64,000 nt of DNA from the NCBI GenBank assembly GCA_963971425.1, contig OZ020515.1, positions 4,456,678 through 4,520,677 on the forward strand. The letters are read 5' to 3'. The notes under the pieces were generated by a model, which worked only from the letters and a program-made list of their open reading frames with translations, ran no database searches and was not told where the DNA came from. Each line of letters opens with the position of its first letter. Position 1 is the stretch's first letter. Shown here piece after piece: positions 1 to 10,599 of this stretch. Source of the stretch: Bryoerythrophyllum caledonicum. Its lineage: Eukaryota; Streptophyta; Bryopsida; Pottiales; Pottiaceae. A program made the position numbers and the translations under genes.

Positions 1-544
1 GGATAAATATGAACTTATCTTTTGAGTTTTCCTAGGGCCAATGGGTGTTTTGAGGCCCATGTGATATGCACATGGGCTGATCTTATCCACTTTAGGCGTC
101 TAGAGGATAGGTAGGCATCTTCTCTCTCCCTCTTAGTCGGGTTTTGGGGGAAAAAGGAATTAGTGTGCTTTTGGAGTGAAGTGTGTGTGTGTGTAGAAAG
201 CCGAGAGTTTGATGAGTGATACCTCGGATCGTAAGAAAAAGTTTGCAATAAAATTTTGAGCGTTTCTTTTTCTTTAAGATGCGCTTCCAGAGAGATTGTT
301 TTCGCTTCATTTGGAGTTGTAGACAAGAAGATACAAGGGTGTGAGTGGAGGAGGGCCTGCTGCCACCCAATGAGGAGGAACAGAGATTTGGGCGGCCACC
401 AAAGTTTGTAGTTTTTGTGTTTGTCTTTGAGAATTTCAGGAGTTGTAGAGTTTTTTCCTAGCTTTTCAAAAAATTTATCATTGAAGTTAATTGGAGTAGT
501 ATCAAAAAAGTTATAAAGGTTTGAAATTGTGAAAACCCGAGGCC

Positions 545-850
545 ATCCATTGAGAGGGCAGAGGTTTCAACAAGCCATAACTTTCGGACAGCAGTTTAGA
601 ATAGTTTGAGAATTGAAAGGTGCGTGAATCATTGTCATAGCTCTCCAAAAATTTATTACAATTGAGATTTGGAGTTTTGAAGAAAAAGTTATGAGCGATT
701 GAATATCTAGAGGGGCAAAACTTTGAACTCGTATAACTTTTGGACAGTAGTTTAGAATGACTTGAAACTTAGAGGAGTATTAGTTGTTTGTATTAGCTTT
801 CCAAAGAGCTATTACACTTAGTATTTGGAATTTTGAGTTATCTGTGGCAC
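545..850. repeat. Imperfect ~161-bp tandem duplication
   Basis: The segment around 574-680 (ATAACTTTCGGACAGCAG, then a CTCTCCAAAAATTTATTACA-type stretch) recurs with substitutions about 161 bases later, around 735-840. Two divergent copies are visible. No coding potential is conserved between them. Confidence 0.6.
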
Positions 851-1002
851 TTGTTTGAAGGTTGTAGCCTTGGTGGAAATTTTTCCATTGTGTTTTTGAA
901 CACTTCTTTCGAGTTTTATAGTGTTTTTGAACACTCGAAAACTTGAAGACTTGAAGACAAGAAGACATGAAGACTCGTGTGTTGTGGCTTGTGGCTTGTT
1001 AT

Positions 1003-1075
1003 TCCTAGCCGGATTTGGAGGCTCGTTGTCTTTATTTTGTTATTCCCAGCCGGATTTGGAGGCTAGTTCTTTTCA
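1003..1075. repeat. ~40-bp tandem duplication
   Basis: The phrase AGCCGGATTTGGAGGCT, preceded by TTATTCC, occurs twice about 40 bp apart (near 1006 and 1048). It is a simple local duplication. Confidence 0.6.
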
Positions 1076-1756
1076 ATTCTGCTTCGTAAATTTTGTTGCG
1101 GCGAAGTGGGGTTGATCACCCACACGGTCGTATTTATGTTGTTTCCACCGGTGAGGCGCGATTGCTGGTCACTGTGGATTTGAATTTTAGGAGCCAATCT
1201 TTCGGACGGTTTCAGCTTGTGTTCTGGCCGTCCCATTTTACTCGTCCGAGGCCGTGGGTTCTTATCACCTTACCTTTACCCTTAACCCGTTTCGAGCCAC
1301 CACATAATAGGCCAACGGAGAGCTGTTTGAAGAGTCGAAGAGTCGAAGAGATGAAGATTTGAAGAACAGAAGAATTGAAGACACGATTGGACTCTTTTGC
1401 CATCTATTCCGGTTGCAGCCAGATTCCCTGTGAATTCTCAAAGCACTCCCTTCTCTACACAACAGCAGAAAGGGGTTAGTTGGATAGTCTTTCTTCTCTC
1501 AAGATAATCCGAGCTGTCAGGGTCCTTCTAGACTTACTGCCTTTAGGTCAAATCAGTCGACTCCGTCCTCAACACGAAGGGTTGATGGTATGTAATGCTC
1601 CTATGGATCAACCTATCCGACCAAAGGTTGATGCATCCGGGATCCAGCGTACATCTTCACAATCGATGACATCCTGCCGTCGAGTGGTCACACAAGACAT
1701 ATCAAGACTCCTTCCACACCCGTCACTCCCTCCTTGTCCTCCCCTAACCACTTATA

Positions 1757-1925
1757 ATCTCACCTGTTATTCCCCTCCACCCGGACTAACTCTACTTGAG
1801 GGAACAAGGAAATAATCATAAGGGGTCAGAGTTAGAGTCATGCCCAACTAACAATCTAACCATCTCACCTGTTATTCCCATCCATCCGGACTAACTCCAC
1901 TTGATGGAACAAGGAAACAATGACT
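1757..1925. repeat. ~106-bp direct repeat
   Basis: CACCTGTTATTCCC followed by CATCCGGACTAACT-type sequence and GGAACAAGGAAA appears at about 1760 and again at about 1867 with a few substitutions. A separate inverted pair, TTCGACGGTT (about 1926) and AACCGTCGAA (about 2000), lies just downstream. Confidence 0.6.
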
Positions 1926-4825
1926 TCGACGGTTAGTATGGACTTGAGGAGTGGACTACTTGAGATAGTACTTACAGTCGTATAGAATCCGAGCTCTCCA
2001 ACCGTCGAAGGTTTTCTCAGAGCGTAGGTTTAGAATTAAACTAAAAGCAAGTACACACATTAAGCAGTGAAGAGAGAGGCCACGAGACTCCTCTCTTATA
2101 CAGCGAAGGACTCACACAAGAGTCCAAACTCAAACGATACCTTCTAACTAAAAACGGTGACATTAACTACTCTTGGCGGCGGTGCTGCCACTCTACATGA
2201 CATGCACCGTCAGAGGTCACTTATTATACAAAACCCAAGGCAAAACCAAGTCAAATCCAAAGTCAACCGGGGGCCAAATCCCGAACTGAACAGTGACCTA
2301 CGAACCAAGATCCTGACCTACTTCCGGGCCAGCTCCTCGAGTTTCTTCCGCTCCTCCCTCCTTTTACGCTTCTTGGAACTCCAGCTTGAAGTCGGGGTGG
2401 GCGCTGCTGCTGCAAGTGCCACCAATGGCGCAAACACATCGGTAGAAGGCATGGGTTGGCCAATCGTTGCCCTCAACAAGGTTTCCCTCCAAGGCAAGGA
2501 AGAATCCGGGCCATCCGGGGTGACTGACACGGTAGTCATGCCCGGATGTGGCCCGGATCGTGTCGGAGGGGCCGATACTTGACTCGGGGTGCCCATGATG
2601 ATATCCTAGACGGATATCTGTCCTGGAGTGTACAAGTAAGAGGAACTCTCACTTGCGGTCTGTCCAATGTGAAGCCCGCTATGCAAAGGGGCCACAATCG
2701 GCATAGTACGCGGGAAATCACCGAGTGGCAGCTGGCGAGGATGCACGGGGAGTGGGGGCTCCATCGAAACACCCGGACGTTCCTTCCCACCACTCTGCAT
2801 CAGTGTGGTGACCTCCGAAGGGAATGGTCCTGCCGAGATCCACGAGCTCACGAGTGGAAGGGGCACATCCGGGCTGTCAAAGTCTACCACTTCCTTCTCC
2901 TTCCGTGGGCCGTGATCACCGAGGTGACGCTCCTTCGAGTTGGTCTCCGAACCCGAGTCTTCATCCTTGCCGGAATTGTCAGAGTCTTCCACAAACTTGG
3001 GTAGAATGTGAGTGAGATTGTTCATCAACAATCTCATGTTGGCATAAGCCGCCTCAACCTTCACGGTTTGCTCGATCACAAAGGCAATCACCCGTTTGCT
3101 GGAAATGTGGTCATCTCTCTCTAATCGAGCATCGAACATCTTGGCCTTCAGTACCACATCTGCGGGAAAACGTAATGCTTCCTCTATCTGCTGTAACGCT
3201 GCTGCCGAGGCATTGGCTTGGAGAAGAGCCGCCTTGCAACTTCTCTCTGCCTCCAACGCTTGACTCCTTACCTTTGTCACCTCGAGCGTGAGTCGGTTAA
3301 CTTTCTGCTCCATGAGGCGAAGGTCGCCAGCTCCTCCGACCTTCTCCTTGATCGCCGCGATCAACCCTTCACGTGGAGGGTTACCCACCAAGCTGCTCGC
3401 TTGTCCCAAGGTCCTATCGGAGTCTTCCACAGACACTCGTATGGCCTCCAGTAGCTCATAGGCCGGATAAGCCTTGCCTCCAAGTTGTGCCGGTCTACTG
3501 GCTGCGGCGCGGATGGCTGCGCGAGTGTGGGTGGGGGGGCTCCTCTCGGTCTCTATCTCTGGCGTTTGGGAGGTGGTACAACCTCCTCTCTTGACGGTGA
3601 TGAGCTGCTCCCTCCTTCAAACTCCGGTTCGGGTTCTAATTCTGTCCCTTCGAACTTCTTCATCATCAGCTGGGTTCCAAACGCCATATCCTCCTCCGGA
3701 GTAGTCTCCTTGAAATGGTGATAAAGGTGGATCAGAAACAGGCAAAGGGATGCACGCTTGACATTGTGAATGCTCCTGGTCAACCTAATCACCACATCCT
3801 TCACGATGATGGCCCAATTCACCACTCTTTTGCCAAGGTAGGAGCCATACACGGTGTTAGCGAGAGTAATAGTCACTCGGGTAGGTTTCTCGGGGTGTAA
3901 GATTGGTACGAGGAATGCAAAGACCCTCCTAGCGTGGGGGTCCGCGCAATCTTGTACCACATAACCATTCTTGGCATCCTTGTTACCTGTGAGTGGCCAA
4001 AATGGGCCCCCACTCTTTTTCTTCATTTTTTCGAGTTTTCCTGATAGTATTAACCAAATTTTAGCTAAATTGGTGGTCAATCCACCGATTAGAGTCAAAG
4101 TCCTAGAGTAATAGGCCTAGTGCCATGATGGAACACTAAGTTTCCTATTTTTTTCTCCTCCCTACAAATATACTTGAAAGTGTAGTGGAAGTGGAATGGA
4201 AATGAAGAGGAAGATAAAAAATGGGAAGAGAAGTCCTTGGAGAATGAAAAAAAAATTGAGAAATGGGTAAAAAATATGGGAAAAAATTGGAAGAGTGTCT
4301 CCTAGCAGGTAGAAGTAGTGGTAAAATTTCTAGAATTTTCCGAGTTGAATTGCTATTTTATTCTAGGGTTTGACTAGTGGATCGGCGGTTGACCGATCGG
4401 GAAAAATACTTAATGAACTCCAAAAATGCTAGGAAAATGTAGATAGACTAATTAGGGTGCTGGGAGTCCAGCTGAGTGGTTAGTTTTTGAAGTTATAAGT
4501 AAATTGCAAATCATCAGTAGATAGTATTAGATCTAGTGTAATAGTCTTTAAAAGATCAAAAGAAAAAGAAAAAGGGAAAAAGAAAAGAAAAGAAGGTGGT
4601 TGGATGTGCTTCCCCATGCACATGCCACATGACAACTCTTGCCACCATGGAATTAATTTTAGGGAGGCTTGTCAGGAGCAAAGCGGCGAGTTATTGCTAG
4701 TGATAAACTAAAAACATGCAAAAACGGCTGTAAGTAGCCAATCCTGCACTTCTGTGAGAGGTCATGGGCTGCCTCATTAAAACTAACCCAGTCTTGTCGG
4801 GGAAGAAAACAAGAAAGGTCAAAAG

Positions 4826-4848
4826 AAAAAAAAAAAAAAAAAAAAAAA
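4826..4848. repeat. Poly(A) tract, A23
   Basis: An uninterrupted run of 23 A lies inside the putative intron, directly before the GC-rich repeat region. It could be a retroposed tail, but no upstream coding remnant or target duplication was seen. Confidence 0.8.
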
Positions 4849-5009
4849 GGGGAGAAACCAGCCAGGCTGAGTCGCTCGCGAGAGAGCTGGAGCTCTCTGG
4901 ATTTTCGGGGGCCGTTTTTTTTGTGAGGGGGAGCGAAGCGCTCCTGCAAGAGAGAAGTTCCTGCGAGCAAGCAAGTTGGAGCTCGCTGTTCCGTGTGTAG
5001 GTTTCTTTT

Positions 5010-5695
5010 CTTTTAGGGCTCCTGTGTGTGTGCAAGAGCTGGGGGATCGGGAGCTGGAGCTCTCTGTTTCGGGGTGCTGGGTCTTTTGTGTGAGGTGCGC
5101 GCTGGGCGCGCAAAGGAGAATCGTCTGGAAGATCGGAGGTTGGAGCTCTCCGGGTTTTCGTGGTGCTGTTTTTTTTTCTTTTGGTACGCACGTGTGTGCG
5201 CGAGGGGGAATCGGGTGTGTGTGCCGAGGGCGTGCGAGCGAGGAGCTCCTGTGTGTGTGCAAGAGCTGCAGGATCGGGAGCTGGAGCTCTCGTTTCTTCT
5301 TCTGCTGTTTTTGGTGTGTGTGGGTGCGCCGCAAGGGCGTGCGAGCGAGGAGCTCCTGTGTGTGTGCAAAAGCTGGAGGATCGGGAGCTGGAGCTCTCGT
5401 TTCTTCCTCTGCTATTTTTGGTGTGTGTGGGTGCGCCGCGAGGGCGTGCGAGCGAGGAGCTCCTGTGTGTGTGCAAAAGCTGGAGGATCGGGAGCTGGAG
5501 CTCTCGTTTCTTCCTCTGCTATTTTTGGTGTGTGTGGGTGCGCCGCGAGGGCGTGCGAGCGAGGAGCTCCTGTGTGTGTGCAAAAGCTGGAGGATCGGGA
5601 GCTGGAGCTCTCGTTTCTTCCTCTGCTGTTTTTGGTGTGTGTGGGTGCGCCGCGAGGGCGTGCGAGCGAGAAGCTCCTGTGTCTGAGCTGGAGAC
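5010..5695. repeat. GC-rich 107-bp minisatellite
   Basis: Units containing GTGCGCCGCGAGGGCGTGCG, then GAGGAGCTCCTGTGTGTG, then GGGAGCTGGAGCTCTC recur at about 5323, 5431, 5538 and 5645, a spacing of 107 bp. Partial older units lie upstream from about 5010. Each unit contains the near-palindrome GAGCTGGAGCTC. Because 107 is not a multiple of three, repetition cycles the reading frames, and few stops occur on either strand, which explains the long spurious frames. Confidence 0.85.
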
Positions 5696-6515
5696 CCGGA
5701 GGCTGGGAGCTCGGTGGGGCTCCGGTGGAGAAGTGCCGGGTCTGGAGAAGTACGCGAGCTGGAGGATCGGCGTGTGCGAGAAGAGCTCGCACGGCTCGGA
5801 GACTCTGTTTTGTTTTTTTTTTTATTATTGATCGTGTATGTGTTGCGCGGTCCTCTCCCTGGGTGGATTGATTGTGTGTGTGTGCGTGCGGTGGTGTGAA
5901 TGTGCCGCGAGCTGGGAAGACTCGAGGAGGAGGATCGATCTGGAGGGTGCCGGCGTTTGTAAACGCCTCTGACCACAGGTATTGTGTCGAAGTGTGAGTC
6001 TGGTGTGAATTGCCGGAGGTTGTCACCCGGCTTGTCGCGGAGCTACGGGCGTCTGTGCGAGAGATCAAGAGCCTGCGCGCGTGGTGCGATCCGGAGAGAA
6101 GGTGCTGGAGAGCTGCGAGCAGCAAGGTGTTAAAATTCTGGTGGCCGAATCTCATGCGGAAGCGCTGGTAAACTTTTGCCAGAATTAGGTATTTGGCCAC
6201 AAGTTCCATCAAAACTGAACCGGTCCGCAGCCCATTGACTCTGTTTTGTATGCATAAGTTCGTCTTTGGTTCATAATGATGTGTTGAGATCGTTGGTGCA
6301 TGGAAAATGCTTGTGATGGTGGTTTCTATGTCCTCGGCCTGCTGATTTTGGTTCTAAGTGGTTTGTTCAAGTTGGAAATGAGTTGCTGATCATTGTGAGA
6401 GGAATTTTTTTGGATTCGGAGACCCGAATCAAAAGATAAGTGCTGCTGAAGTTGCTGCCACAAAACAGGATCTGGATCAGGCCTGATCAGCCGACCTAAA
6501 CTCCAAAAATTAAAT

Positions 6516-6612
6516 AAAAAATAAAAAAAATAAAAAAAATAAAATATAAATATAAATATAAATAAAAAAAAAAAAATAATAATAATAATAATAATAATAA
6601 TCATAATAATTA
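6516..6612. repeat. A/T microsatellite (AAAT and AAT units)
   Basis: A run of AAAT/ATAAA-type units is followed by about eight AAT units ending near 6602. Low-complexity sequence. Confidence 0.85.
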
Positions 6613-7253
6613 ATAACCGTAGCAATTAGATAACAAATAATTAAATAATTACCTATACCTAATTAATTTATCCGGAGTTAAGTGTTTAAGTTCCAAGGAA
6701 AGGTTAGTCGAGTCCACTTAATTGGGTTAAAATAATAGTATTATTAAATTCTAAATATATAAATAGATATGCCAAGGATCCAACTCCAGTAAATTAGAAT
6801 ATACAGTTAAGTATAAGGAATGGTTAAGTGGTGTAACAATAGGACCTTGTAGGTTTAAAAATTGATTCTCTTAGGAAGTCTATTTGTGGGCTTACATTAC
6901 CAGACCTCCCCTTGGCATACTCTTCCTTCTTCGTACTTGTCCATCCCGCCCCTTGTCGCGGAAATCCGTACACCTCCTTCCACCTCCCCATGGTCCACCG
7001 ATCCGGACAAGCCCGGATGCTATCTCCATCGGGTTCCGGCAACGGATCTTGCCAAATCTCCTGCACAGTGGATTCCACCCAAAAAATCCAACAAAATTCC
7101 ATGAGGGTGAGACAACCCATACGAAGGAGATCCTCTTTAAGCTCGGTGAGCTCTAGAGCATCCCTGGGAATTATTGGGAAAATATCCTTCTTCCCCGAGG
7201 GTACCAGATTGGAGGCCATTCGACTTGAGGTGAAGACAAGGTGGGCCTGGCTC

Positions 7254-7412
7254 CTCTTCTTTACTTGTACGCTGGCCCAGAGCCTCTCTCCCTCAACTGG
7301 CCCGGAGCCTCTCTTCTTTAGCTAGCCAGGAGCCTCTCTCCCTCAGCTAGCCCGGAGCCACTCTCCTTCAACTAGCCCGGAGCCTCGCTCCCTCAACTAG
7401 CCCGGAGCCTCT
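7254..7412. repeat. ~25-bp minisatellite beside an LTR
   Basis: About six imperfect units of the type AGCCCGGAGCCTCTCTCCCT end exactly at the LTR boundary at 7413. They lie directly upstream of the minus-strand gene start at 7219, so gypsy element 1 inserted into or next to this array. The five bases before the LTR are CCTCT, the expected target duplication; its partner would lie outside the window. Confidence 0.75.
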
Positions 7413-10400
7413 TGTCAGCCAAATAAACCGCCCCTAAAGAATGGCTTATCTTGAATACAAGATCCTAATACGAGGGCCTAGTTCCTTGTGTAACCAATCC
7501 TCAGCCCATTCATACACAACTTATACAAGCATGGTGACACATCTCATGTTCACTTAGGTCCTTGTGGTTGATTAGTGAGGTGGTGACTTAATCCAGCCTT
7601 TTGATTGAACCCACCTTTGAACAAGTGTAACTTTTGTTCTAGGGCTCCGAATGCAACGTTTCCAACTCTTATGGGTTCAATTCAGCATTCCAAACTTGAT
7701 TAGACCCTTAATGATCAGTTTCAGGCTTAGGTGTGACCCTGGAACCAGTTGGCAGCAGACAGGCTTCCCTATTTTCTACAAACTTATAGTCCTAATTATC
7801 TCCTTGACTCTAACTCCGATTCTTATGTTTGTTTTTTTCATTCTTATTAGTTTTTTGTGCTTAACATGAGGGCAGCATTCAATCAACCATGCGACTCAAT
7901 CATGAACTCATAACCAACGACCAGCAGTGCACACTCAACATATAAGTTTATTCAAGATCGTGCACCACATTCCTACGCATATACCACATCCATTCACACA
8001 AGAATCCACTCCTGCCTTACTAAGAATGAACCTCCAGCTGCGTTCCCTTACTAATGGCGTTTTAATCGATTGTTTAGTTGAATATATAGCAAACCCTAAT
8101 TCTACCAAAAAATTGGCAGCGCTTCCACGTGGTTTTTGTATTTAGAAAATTAGGTTTCACGTCATACACAAGGAATTTAAGAGGTCCGAGGGAGAAGAGG
8201 GGCTCCCTGATTTAATTCGGTTCACCCTCCATCCTTCGCCTTCGAGCTACTCACTCCAGCTCTCATGACCTTGCTCCAGCTTGTGTGATCTTCGTCCTCT
8301 TGTTCGTCGTGTGATCTTGCTCCAGCTCGTGTGATCTTCTTCCTCCTGTTCGTCGTGCTTGCTCACTCTAGCTTGTATGATCTTCTTCCTTCTATTCGTC
8401 GTGCTTGCTCACTCCAGCTCGTGTGATTTTTTTCCTCCTGTAGGCCGTACTTGCTCACTCCAGCTCGTGTGATCTTCTTCCTCTTATTCGTCGTGTGATC
8501 TTGTTCCAGCTCGTGTGATCTTCTTCCTCCTGTTTGTCGTGCTTGCTCACTCCAGCTCGTGTGATCTTCTTCCTCTTGTTCGTTGTGTGATCTTGTTCCA
8601 GCTCGTGTGATCTTCTTCTTCCTGTTCGTCGTGCTTGCTCACTCCAGCTCGTGTAATCTTCTTCCTTTTGTTTGTCGTGCTTGCTTACTCCAGCTCGTGT
8701 GATCTTCTTCCTCCTATTCGTCGTGCTTGCTCACTCCAGCTCGTGTGATCTTCTTCCTCCTGTTCGTCGTGCTTGCTCACTCCAACTCGTGTGATCTTCT
8801 TCCTCATGTTCGTCGTGCTTGCTCACTCTAGCTTGTATGATCTTCTTCCTTCTATTCGTCGTGCTTGCTCACTCCAGCTCGTGTGATCTTTTTCCTCCTG
8901 TAGGCCGTACTTGCTCACTCCAGCTCGTGTGATCTTCTTCCTCTTGTTCGTCGTGTGATCTTGTTCCAGCTCGTGTGATCTTCTTCCTCCTATTTGTCGT
9001 GCTTGCTCACTCCAGCTCGTGTGATCTTTTTCCTCCTGTAGGCCGTACTTGCTCACTCCAGCTCGTGTGATCTTCTTCCTCTTGTTCGTCGTGTGATCTT
9101 GTTCCAGCTCGTGTGATCTTCTTCCTCCTGTTCGTCGTGCTTGCTCACTCCAGCTCGTGTAATCTTCTCCCTCTTGTTTGTCGTGCTTGCTTACTCCAGC
9201 TCGTGTGATCTTCTTCCTCCTATTCGTCGTGCTTGCTCACTCCAGCTCGTGTGATCTTTTTCCTCCTGTAGGCCGTACTTGCTCACTCCAGCTCGTGTGA
9301 TCTTCTTCCTCTTGTTCGTCGTGTGATCTTGTTCCAGCTCGTGTGATCTTCTTCCTCCTGTTCGTCGTGCTTGCTCACTCCAGCTCGTGTAATCTTCTTC
9401 CTCTTGTTTGTCGTGCTTGCTTACTCCAGCTCGTGTGATCTTCTTCCTTCTATTCGTCGTGCTTGCTCACTCCAGCTCGTGTGATCTTTTTCCTCCTATA
9501 GGCCGTACTTGCTCACTCCAGCTCGTGTGATCTTCTTCCTCCTGTTCGTTGAACCTAATCTCGTTCACCAGTTCGGGGCCGGGGCTTCCGGCTCTCTCCC
9601 CACACAAATTCAGTCTCTCTCCTGTTCTCTTTCTTCCAACTCCTTGCACACTAACCAAATGAGGCTTCTCTAGGGGGTAACCCCCCAACCTTTGCTCTCC
9701 TTGAGTTCCCAAAGAAGTTCCCTGCCGCCTTTGGCCTTCTTCCATAAATGGCTTCCTTCTTACAAAACCTACTAACCCTATAACTACTAATTTCGTGCCA
9801 CCCTTGCATTTAACAAGAGTGGGTGTCCCACTAACCAAGGAATATCTAAATCTAAACATTAACTCTATGCCACATGGGTGTGCATGATCTCAATAAGTGA
9901 GCTATTAGCTAATTTCCAAGGAGGCTAAATCTAATTTAATCTACCTAAATTGAATCCCCTTTGCTTGGGGTAATTCCTAATTTTACTTAGCGAGTGATGA
10001 GGGGGTTGTCCAAGCCTTTTGGACCTTTCCCACTATTTTTTTTTAAAGGCTTTTAAGCCTCTTCTTTTCTTTTCTTCCCTTCACCATCATTTCTCTTCTT
10101 CTTCCAATTTTTTGGTTTCGTGATTTCTTCATCGTGACCAATTGCGATCCACGACTTGGTAGGAGGTAAATTCTCCTCCATCACTATTAATTTTAATTTT
10201 TTTCTATTGTTTTTTGTCTTTTTTGTCTTTTTTTCATTTTTTCCTTTCTATTTATTGTTTTTGGCTAACTACCTAAATTCCGCGATTGCCAATAAGTGGT
10301 TCCTAGTTAAGGAATTAGCGCATGGAAGGCTATTTAGCTATTTTGATCAAAAGACCACGAGCTAACCAATGGGATAACTCATTTTCACCACTTATTAGCC

Positions 10401-10590
10401 TTAATGGACCCGATGTGAGGTCCATTCATCACCGTGAGCCGTTTTTGCGGCTCACACATGGCGGCCATCTGGGACAACTCGAAGACGCAGAGAACCCACT
10501 CTTGTTCATGGGCACACGGTCAAGTTCCATCTCTTCGTGTTCGAATGGACCGTGGTTGTAACCCCAATTTGGAGGTCAATCGTAAAGGTT
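7413..10590 (-). repeat. 3' LTR of gypsy element 1
   Basis: The left end is set by alignment with the LTRs starting at 45643, 50546 and 60761. The right end cannot be fixed because each comparable copy continues into pol; it lies shortly before the integrase stop at 10600. Blocks shared with the other LTRs include the start, the GGCAGCGCTTCC region near 8116, the CTCCCTGATTTAATTCGG region near 8205, and the CTCACACATGGCGGCCATCT region near 10453. Confidence 0.8.
8240..9550. repeat. Minisatellite in LTR of element 1
   Basis: Dozens of units of the type CTCACTCCAGCTCGTGTGAT plus CTTCTTCCTCCTGTTCGTCGT, about 40-50 bp each with variants and higher-order blocks, fill 1.3 kb. The array sits directly after the conserved LTR block ending TTCACCCTCCATCC. 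The corresponding place in other LTRs holds different arrays. Confidence 0.85.
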
Positions 10591-10599
10591 GTAAGCAAT

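Larger units (their letters stand above)
1..2150. other. Repeat-rich non-coding flank
   Basis: No convincing gene is seen. The only open frames are short and lack family features. The stretch holds several local duplications (listed separately) and GAAGA-type simple repeats near 940-975 and 1329-1380. Its style resembles LTR or untranslated parts of plant retrotransposons, but no paired LTR, primer site or coding domain for such an element is present, so this is only an inference. Confidence 0.5.
3987..6900 (-). other. 2.9-kb putative intron with simple repeats
   Basis: This lies between the two phase-compatible splice sites of the minus-strand gene at 2318-7219. It contains an A23 tract, a GC-rich 107-bp tandem repeat and an A/T microsatellite. 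The long open frames reported across 4800-6200 on both strands come from the repeats and show no protein-family features. Confidence 0.45.
2318..7219 (-). pseudogene. Unrecognised two-exon gene with coiled coil, disabled
   Basis: I do not recognise this family. Exon 1 (7219-6901) starts MASNLVPSGKKD. Exon 2 starts at 3986 after a CACAG acceptor; the donor GTAATG at 6900 and this acceptor join in phase across a glycine codon. Exon 2 encodes a segment rich in hydrophobic residues and then an acidic Glu/Pro tail. It ends in TAG at 3553-3555, but another frame continues from about 3500 into a 276-residue segment with a helical, coiled-coil-like stretch, then an in-frame TAG at 2606-2608, then a basic KKRKRREERKK tail ending at 2318. 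The frame change near the C-rich run at 3530-3540 and the TAG make this a probable pseudogene. Its upstream side is cut at 7413 by gypsy element 1. It could be a transposon gene or a decayed host gene; nothing here decides. Confidence 0.5.

Noticed and set aside
4697..6212. Long open frames on both strands (up to 385 codons)
   Set aside because: They are translations of the 107-bp repeat and simple sequence, rich in Thr-His or Cys-Val repeats, with no domain and with equal openness on opposite strands.
8823..9859. Minus-strand frames with repeated SWSEQARQIGG-type peptides
   Set aside because: Repeat translation of the LTR minisatellite; the period and frames follow the DNA unit and no start or conservation supports a protein.
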